From contig NZ_CP027770.1 of assembly GCF_003012915.1 (NCBI RefSeq), forward strand, positions 1,302,001 to 1,366,000: 64,000 bases of DNA. Direction: 5' to 3'. Shown here piece by piece: positions 58,957 to 64,000 of the stretch. The stretch is from Staphylococcus felis. GTDB taxonomy: Bacteria > Bacillota > Bacilli > Staphylococcales > Staphylococcaceae. The notes beneath the pieces were generated by a model. It had not been told where the DNA came from. It saw only the letters and a list, made by a program, of their open reading frames with translations, and ran no database searches. How positions within the stretch are numbered: the stretch's first letter is position 1; the number at the start of each line of letters is the position of its first letter. The translations under genes and the position numbers were made by a program.

Positions 58957-60663
58957 ATGACAAATTCAACAAAAAATCAAAATGTAAAACTTGATGCAAT
59001 GGAAGACATTAAGCAAAAGAGTCAATTTTTACGAGGGACTATAGCAGAAGGTCTTAAGGACCCTTTGACAGGTGCTATAGCTGAGGATGATACAAAGCTA
59101 TTAAAATTTCATGGTAGCTATATGCAAGATGATCGTGATTTAAGAGATGAGCGACGTAAACAAAAACTAGAGCCAGCATATAGCTTTATGATACGTGTTC
59201 GTGTCCCAGGTGGTGCAGCATCTTCAGATCAATGGATTAAAATGGATAATATATCTAATCAATATGCGAATGGAACAATTAAATTAACGACACGCCAAGC
59301 ATTTCAATTCCATGGGATTTTAAAAAGAGATTTGAAGAAGTCGATGCAAAATATCAATAGCGCATTGCTTGATTCAATCGCGGCGTGTGGCGATGTAGTA
59401 CGTAATGTGATGTGTAATCCTAATCCATATCAATCTAAAATACATGAAGAAATTAATCAATACGCTGATAAAATTAGTCAGCATTTGTTGCCGCGAACAG
59501 GTGCATATCATGAAATTTGGTTAGATGGAGAAAAAGTTGTAAACACGAAAGAAGAACATGAACCCATTTATGGATCTACATATTTACCTAGAAAATTTAA
59601 AATTGGTATTGCTGTTCCACCTTCTAACGATATTGATGTTTATTCGCAAGATATTGGTCTTATTGCAATTGTAGAAAATGAAACGCTAATAGGATTTAAT
59701 ATTGTGGTTGGCGGCGGAATGGGCATGAAACATGGAAACCCTAAAACATATCCTCAAATTGCCCGTCTTTTAGGCTATGTCCCTAAAGAGAAAGCTGTAG
59801 ATGTATGTGAAAAAATTGTAACAATACAAAGAGATTATGGTAATCGTGAAGATCGATCGCAAGCTAGATTTAAATACACTGTTGATCGACTAGGTGTTGA
59901 AAAAGTAAGGGACGAATTAAATGAACGCTTAGGTTACGATGTTGAAACTGCACGAGAATTTGAATTTGAACATAATGGCGACCGTTATGGTTGGACTGAA
60001 GGACAAGGTCATTGGCATTTTACGCTATTTATTCAAAATGGACGTGTGAAAGATGAAAAAGGATATCAATTGAAAACAGCATTAAGAGAAATTGCTGAAA
60101 CACATCATGCTGATTTTCAGCTCACACCTAATCAAAACTTAATTTTGTCTAATATTAAGCAGGAAAATAAAGAAGAAATTCAAAGAATAATCGATACTTA
60201 TGGCATTACAGATGGCGAAAATTATACAGGATTGAAACGGAATTCAATGGCTTGTGTAGCATTCCCAACTTGTGGTTTGGCCATGGCAGAGTCAGAGCGT
60301 TATTTACCTTCTTTACTCAATAAAATTGAAGACATCCTCAATGAAGCGGGGTTGGAAGAAGAGGATATTACGATACGTATGACAGGATGTCCAAATGGTT
60401 GTGCCAGACCGGCGTTAGCAGAAGTGGCATTTATAGGAAAAGGACCTGGTAAATATAACATGTATCTTGGTGGCGGATTTAAAGGTGATCGACTTAATAA
60501 ATTGTACAAAGAAAACATTGGTGAAGATGAAATTTTGAATAGTTTAAAACCGTTACTTATTCGATACAGTAAAGAAAAAGAAGAAAATGAGCATTTTGGT
60601 GATTTTGTTATACGTCAAGGCATTGTAGCACGTGTGACTGAAGGAAGGGATTTTCATAAATAA
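58957..60663 (+). CDS. cysI: Sulfite reductase hemoprotein subunit CysI
   Basis: The 568-residue enzyme carries the 4Fe-4S/siroheme cysteines Cys433 and Cys439 ([10 protein letters not shown]) and Cys478 and Cys482 ([10 protein letters not shown]). It reduces sulfite to sulfide with six electrons from CysJ. ATG 58957 follows AAGGAAGGG, 19 bp after cysJ. The downstream genes make its siroheme. Confidence 0.96.
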   Translation: MTNSTKNQNVKLDAMEDIKQKSQFLRGTIAEGLKDPLTGAIAEDDTKLLKFHGSYMQDDRDLRDERRKQKLEPAYSFMIRVRVPGGAASSDQWIKMDNISNQYANGTIKLTTRQAFQFHGILKRDLKKSMQNINSALLDSIAACGDVVRNVMCNPNPYQSKIHEEINQYADKISQHLLPRTGAYHEIWLDGEKVVNTKEEHEPIYGSTYLPRKFKIGIAVPPSNDIDVYSQDIGLIAIVENETLIGFNIVVGGGMGMKHGNPKTYPQIARLLGYVPKEKAVDVCEKIVTIQRDYGNREDRSQARFKYTVDRLGVEKVRDELNERLGYDVETAREFEFEHNGDRYGWTEGQGHWHFTLFIQNGRVKDEKGYQLKTALREIAETHHADFQLTPNQNLILSNIKQENKEEIQRIIDTYGITDGENYTGLKRNSMACVAFPTCGLAMAESERYLPSLLNKIEDILNEAGLEEEDITIRMTGCPNGCARPALAEVAFIGKGPGKYNMYLGGGFKGDRLNKLYKENIGEDEILNSLKPLLIRYSKEKEENEHFGDFVIRQGIVARVTEGRDFHK

Positions 60664-60676
60664 TGGAGGTGGTTTG

Positions 60677-61456
60677 ATGAGTAAAGTTTATTTAGTTGGA
60701 GCTGGGCCAGGTGATCCAGATTTAATTACATTGAAAGCAGTTAAAGCCATACAAAAAGCAGACGTTATTTTATATGACCGTTTAGTTAATAAAGAAATTT
60801 TTCAACATGCATCTCCACAGGCTAAATTACTTTATTGTGGTAAAGATCCTAATCGTTATACATTACCACAGCATGAAACGAATCAAATGATGCTGACATT
60901 AGCCAAAAAAGGATATACTGTTGTGCGTTTAAAAGGAGGGGATCCGTTCGTTTTTGGAAGAGGCGGTGAAGAAGCAGAACTTTTAGCGGAACAACATATT
61001 CCATTTGAAATTGTGCCTGGTATTACATCAGGTATTGCAGCACCAATGTACGCTGGGATTCCAGTCACTCATCGTAACTATAGTTCATCTGTGGCATTTG
61101 TAACTGCAGTCACAAAAGATGGTACTGAGGATGAAGAAAGGTGGCAACATCTCGCAAAAGGTCCAGAAACTTTGTGTATTTATATGGGCGTTAAAAAGTT
61201 GCCTCAAATACGTGATAGGCTTATTGAAAATGGAAAACAAGGTGACACACCTGTAGCTCTTGTACATATGGGGACGACGCAATCACAAGAAACAGTAACC
61301 GGTACATTAAGTAATATTGTAGAGAAAGCAATGCATATCCAAAATCCTGCAATGATAATAGTAGGGGACGTTGTCAACCTCAGAGAGCGAATAAGTTGGT
61401 TTAATGAACAGTTAAATATGCAAAGTGATCATTTAATTAAAGTGACATCACTATAG
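60677..61456 (+). CDS. cobA: Uroporphyrinogen-III C-methyltransferase
   Basis: The 259-residue SAM-dependent methyltransferase has the family motifs YLVGAGPGDPDLITLKA, YDRLV, RLKGGDPFVFGRGGEE and VVPGITSG-type loops. It converts uroporphyrinogen III to precorrin-2, the first step to siroheme. ATG 60677 follows GGAGGTGG. This is the stand-alone CobA/SumT form; the other CysG functions are in the next two genes. Confidence 0.94.
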   Translation: MSKVYLVGAGPGDPDLITLKAVKAIQKADVILYDRLVNKEIFQHASPQAKLLYCGKDPNRYTLPQHETNQMMLTLAKKGYTVVRLKGGDPFVFGRGGEEAELLAEQHIPFEIVPGITSGIAAPMYAGIPVTHRNYSSSVAFVTAVTKDGTEDEERWQHLAKGPETLCIYMGVKKLPQIRDRLIENGKQGDTPVALVHMGTTQSQETVTGTLSNIVEKAMHIQNPAMIIVGDVVNLRERISWFNEQLNMQSDHLIKVTSL

Positions 61457-61472
61457 ATAATGGAGGGATTCA

Positions 61473-62255
61473 ATGAAAGGGGTACTTTATGTTAGTCATG
61501 GAACAAGGTTAAAACAAGGTGTTAAAGAAGCTCACAACTTGATAGATAAAGTGAAACAACATATCCCGATACCATTCCAAGAAACATGCTTTCTAGAGAT
61601 AACGAGTCCTAATATTGAAAATGGATTTAAAAGATTAATTCATAAGGGTGTTAATCATGTCATCGTGATACCCGTATTATTACTATCGGCGGGGCATTTT
61701 TATCATGATATACCTAAAGCCATTCATCAGCTCAAAAAACGCTTTGCACATATCACAATTACTTTGGGACGGCCACTAGGCGTTCAATATCGATTAGTTG
61801 AAATTTTAAAAGAAAGAATCGAAGCGATATCTGTGTCTAATCCTGAAAGTGCTCAGTTCATACTTGTAGGAAGGGGAAGCAATTATGAAGAAACAAAACA
61901 AGATATGAATGAGATCAAGTCGATGCTCAAAAGTTTAATGGGAATGTCGAATGTTAACGTTTGTTATTTAGCAGCAACTGAACCTAAATTTGAACATATC
62001 CTTAAACAAGCTATTCATGAAAAGCATCAAGAAATTATAGTCATACCTTATCTTTGGTTCTCAGGACTACTTACACATTACATTCACAAGACACTTCATG
62101 ATACGGGCTATAAAGGAACTTTAAAACGATGCCATCATCTAGGAGATCATCCAAATATGATAGATGCTCTAAGAGATCGTGTATTAGAGACTATTCAAAA
62201 AGCTGAAAAAGAAAAACAAAGTCGAAAGGATAAGCATCATGTCATTGTCACTTAA
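61473..62255 (+). CDS. sirB: Sirohydrochlorin ferrochelatase (SirB/CbiX-like)
   Basis: The 260-residue protein has the class II chelatase fold with the metal-binding histidines at LYVSHGTRLKQG and LLLSAGHFYHDIP, and a second half with ILVGRGSN and PYLWFSGLLTHYI. It inserts iron into sirohydrochlorin to give siroheme. GGAGGG precedes the ATG. It overlaps the next gene by 17 bp. Confidence 0.9.
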   Translation: MKGVLYVSHGTRLKQGVKEAHNLIDKVKQHIPIPFQETCFLEITSPNIENGFKRLIHKGVNHVIVIPVLLLSAGHFYHDIPKAIHQLKKRFAHITITLGRPLGVQYRLVEILKERIEAISVSNPESAQFILVGRGSNYEETKQDMNEIKSMLKSLMGMSNVNVCYLAATEPKFEHILKQAIHEKHQEIIVIPYLWFSGLLTHYIHKTLHDTGYKGTLKRCHHLGDHPNMIDALRDRVLETIQKAEKEKQSRKDKHHVIVT

Positions 62256-62844
62256 CGTTAATGTTGACAGGATGACAATTTTAGTTGTGGGTGGTGGAAG
62301 AATTGCAACTAGACGAGTCCTGAAATTATTAAATGCTCAATCTACTCTAATACACGTTGTGAGTCCCTCGGTTACTTCGACTTTAAATCAATTAATCCGA
62401 AAGAATAAATTGAAATGGTCAAAAAAGGTATTTCAAGCATCGGATATTCAAGGCGCACAATTCATCATAGCAGCTACAGATAACCCAAAATTACATGAAA
62501 AAATCAAAGCATTAATACCCTCGAATGTGTTGTTCAATGATGTGATTCATCATGATGCAAGTAATATTCACTTTGCAAAAGAAGTGCGACGGGGTAGATT
62601 GTCAATACAAATTACAACAAATGGAGCCAGTCCAAAACTAACGCAAAAAATCGCTAAGGAAATTGAAGAGATATATGATCATCAATACGAGGGGTACGTT
62701 GAGTTTTTGTACCAGTGCCGAAAACTGATTAAACAGAAGCCTATCTCAATGGATGAAAAAATCCAATTACTAGATATGTTACTTGAAGAAAAATTTATGA
62801 ATGCAGATGCGCAACAAGAAATGTTATGTCGATTACGTCATTAA
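62239..62844 (+). CDS. sirC: Precorrin-2 dehydrogenase SirC
   Basis: The 201-residue protein has the NAD-binding motif VVGGGRIATRRVLKLL, followed by AATDNPKLHEKI and ITTNGASPKLTQKIAKEIE, the marks of Met8p/SirC-type enzymes. It oxidises precorrin-2 to sirohydrochlorin. The start is inside the end of sirB after AAAGGA. Confidence 0.92.
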   Translation: MSLSLNVNVDRMTILVVGGGRIATRRVLKLLNAQSTLIHVVSPSVTSTLNQLIRKNKLKWSKKVFQASDIQGAQFIIAATDNPKLHEKIKALIPSNVLFNDVIHHDASNIHFAKEVRRGRLSIQITTNGASPKLTQKIAKEIEEIYDHQYEGYVEFLYQCRKLIKQKPISMDEKIQLLDMLLEEKFMNADAQQEMLCRLRH

Positions 62845-62871
62845 GATAATGAAAAAAGAAGGAGGAAAAGA

Positions 62872-63780
62872 ATGAAAAAACTAATCATATATGCGTTCGC
62901 AGGTTTTGTAGCTCAAATGATTGATGGTTCGCTTGGTATGGGTTTTGGAGCTTCTTCTTCATCGATATTATTAACGTTTGGTGTTGCGCCTGCAATAGTA
63001 TCCGCAACTGTACATTTTTCACAAATCGCTACGACTGCCGCTTCAGGTATTTCACATTTAAAATTCAAAAATGTTCATCGACCTACCTTGTATAAGTTGA
63101 CTATTCCAGGAGCAGTAGGAGCGTTTATTGGAGGCGCTATTTTAACACATATTAATGGTGATTTGATCAAACCATTTATCGCTGTATTTTTACTAATGAT
63201 GGGACTATATATACTTTATCAATTTTTAATTAAAAGACATCGCATATCTGATGAACGGGTAAGTCAATCAAGGCAGTCACATTTCATAGTGCCACAAGGT
63301 ATGTTTGCAGGATTAGTAGATGCAATTGGTGGTGGAGGATGGGGACCGATCAACACTTCAATAATGCTGTCAAGAAAAAGATTAGAGCCTAGATATGCGA
63401 TTGGGACAGTATCTGCAAGTGAATTTTTAGTAACGCTCTCTGCATCTGTGAGTTTTATTATCTTTTTAGGGATACATCAGATTAATTGGATGACTGTGAT
63501 TGCACTTGCGATTGGTGGTGCGATTGCTGCACCGATTGCTGCCTGTTTAGTGAAGTGGTTATCTGTTGATATTTTAGCTGTTTGTGTTGGTGGGCTTATC
63601 ATTTTTACAAATACTAATGCCTTAATCACATATTTTTTGACAGATAATCACATTGCAACGCTAATAAGGATAGTGATTATTGGGTTATGGGGAATCTTGG
63701 TGATTTATGTTGTGATTAAAAATAAGCGTAATCCGTCCATAAATCAAAAGAAAAGCATTGTACAAGGAGGAATAGAATAA
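62872..63780 (+). CDS. TauE/SafE-family exporter of the cys operon
   Basis: The 302-residue membrane protein begins IYAFAGFVAQMIDGSLGMGFG and has a second glycine-rich repeat (GMFAGLVDAIGGGGWGPI). This is the two-fold TauE/SafE pattern with about eight helices. Between siroheme genes and sat, it probably moves sulfite or sulfate across the membrane; direction and substrate are inference. AGGAGG precedes the ATG and sat begins at its stop. Confidence 0.85.
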   Translation: MKKLIIYAFAGFVAQMIDGSLGMGFGASSSSILLTFGVAPAIVSATVHFSQIATTAASGISHLKFKNVHRPTLYKLTIPGAVGAFIGGAILTHINGDLIKPFIAVFLLMMGLYILYQFLIKRHRISDERVSQSRQSHFIVPQGMFAGLVDAIGGGGWGPINTSIMLSRKRLEPRYAIGTVSASEFLVTLSASVSFIIFLGIHQINWMTVIALAIGGAIAAPIAACLVKWLSVDILAVCVGGLIIFTNTNALITYFLTDNHIATLIRIVIIGLWGILVIYVVIKNKRNPSINQKKSIVQGGIE

Positions 63781-64000
63781 ATGACTGCAGTAAAGAAGAC
63801 AAATGAGCTGATTCGTCCACATGGTGGGACGTTAATTAATAGAGTGCTCTCAGGTAAAGAACATGAACAGCAATTAGAAAAAGCTCAAAAATCAAAAAGA
63901 ATCACTATAAATGCTTGGGCTATTTCTGATTTAGAATTGATTGCAATTGGTGGCTTTAGTCCACTCACTGGATTTATGAATCAAAAAGATTATGAGAGTG
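63781..64000 (+). CDS. sat: Sulfate adenylyltransferase Sat (3' end outside window)
   Basis: The visible 73 residues begin [22 protein letters not shown] and contain [24 protein letters not shown], the typical N-terminal region of ATP sulfurylase. It activates sulfate as APS for CysH. It follows the TauE gene without a gap (GGAGGAATAG before the ATG). cysC probably follows beyond the window. Confidence 0.94.
   Translation, partial: MTAVKKTNELIRPHGGTLINRVLSGKEHEQQLEKAQKSKRITINAWAISDLELIAIGGFSPLTGFMNQKDYES

Overview
The window is AT-rich DNA from a Staphylococcus. The evidence is gene content that reads like staphylococcal orthologues throughout: a lac operon of the tagatose-6-phosphate type, sufCDSUB, metNIQ behind a SAM-I riboswitch, aroD, gcvH with its usual neighbours, lipA-yutD, and a cys sulfate-assimilation operon. 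An exfoliative-toxin-like protease and an SpCas9-sized Cas9 point away from S. aureus and towards the hyicus/intermedius type of coagulase-variable animal staphylococci. The species is an inference.

Positions 1-13.7 kb are accessory. They hold the tail of an AlbA/Schlafen-type ATP-binding protein followed by 89-bp tandem repeats, an exfoliative-toxin-family serine protease flanked by diverged repeats, and a DUF2268 metalloprotease with a MerR/TipAS regulator. Next comes a bacteriocin operon of three double-glycine-leader peptides, a C39 peptidase ABC exporter and a small membrane protein that may give immunity. After it lies a block with a truncated radical-SAM gene, an ABC transporter with two permeases and a two-component system. 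A ~450-bp duplication containing the small membrane-protein gene brackets this block.

Positions 13.7-20.2 kb hold lacR and lacA-B-D-F-E-G. The operon lacks lacC (tagatose-6-phosphate kinase) from its usual place. Positions 20.3-23.7 kb hold an antimicrobial-peptide-resistance-like ABC/two-component operon whose response regulator carries an in-frame stop.

Positions 23.7-30.3 kb are the remains of a type II-A CRISPR locus. It has a readable tracrRNA gene with an excellent promoter and a full-length cas9 with all nuclease residues. cas1 is cut by an IS3-family element, and cas2, csn2 and the array are not present. A decayed IS200-type transposase and about 700 bp of degenerate DNA follow.

Positions 31-64 kb are core genome: acetyltransferase and DUF1722 genes, ohr, D-lactate dehydrogenase, aroD, nitroreductase, thioredoxins, gcvH, metNIQ with a second metQ, DUF368, the suf Fe-S assembly operon, a CNNM transporter, a flavin monooxygenase, DUF72, sulfite exporters, a nucleotidase-like phosphoesterase, lipA and yutD. 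A 368-bp MITE with a perfect 8-bp target duplication lies between yutD and the cys operon (cysH-J-I-cobA-sirB-sirC-tauE-sat). In the cys operon the siroheme genes supply the cofactor of CysI. The window ends inside sat.
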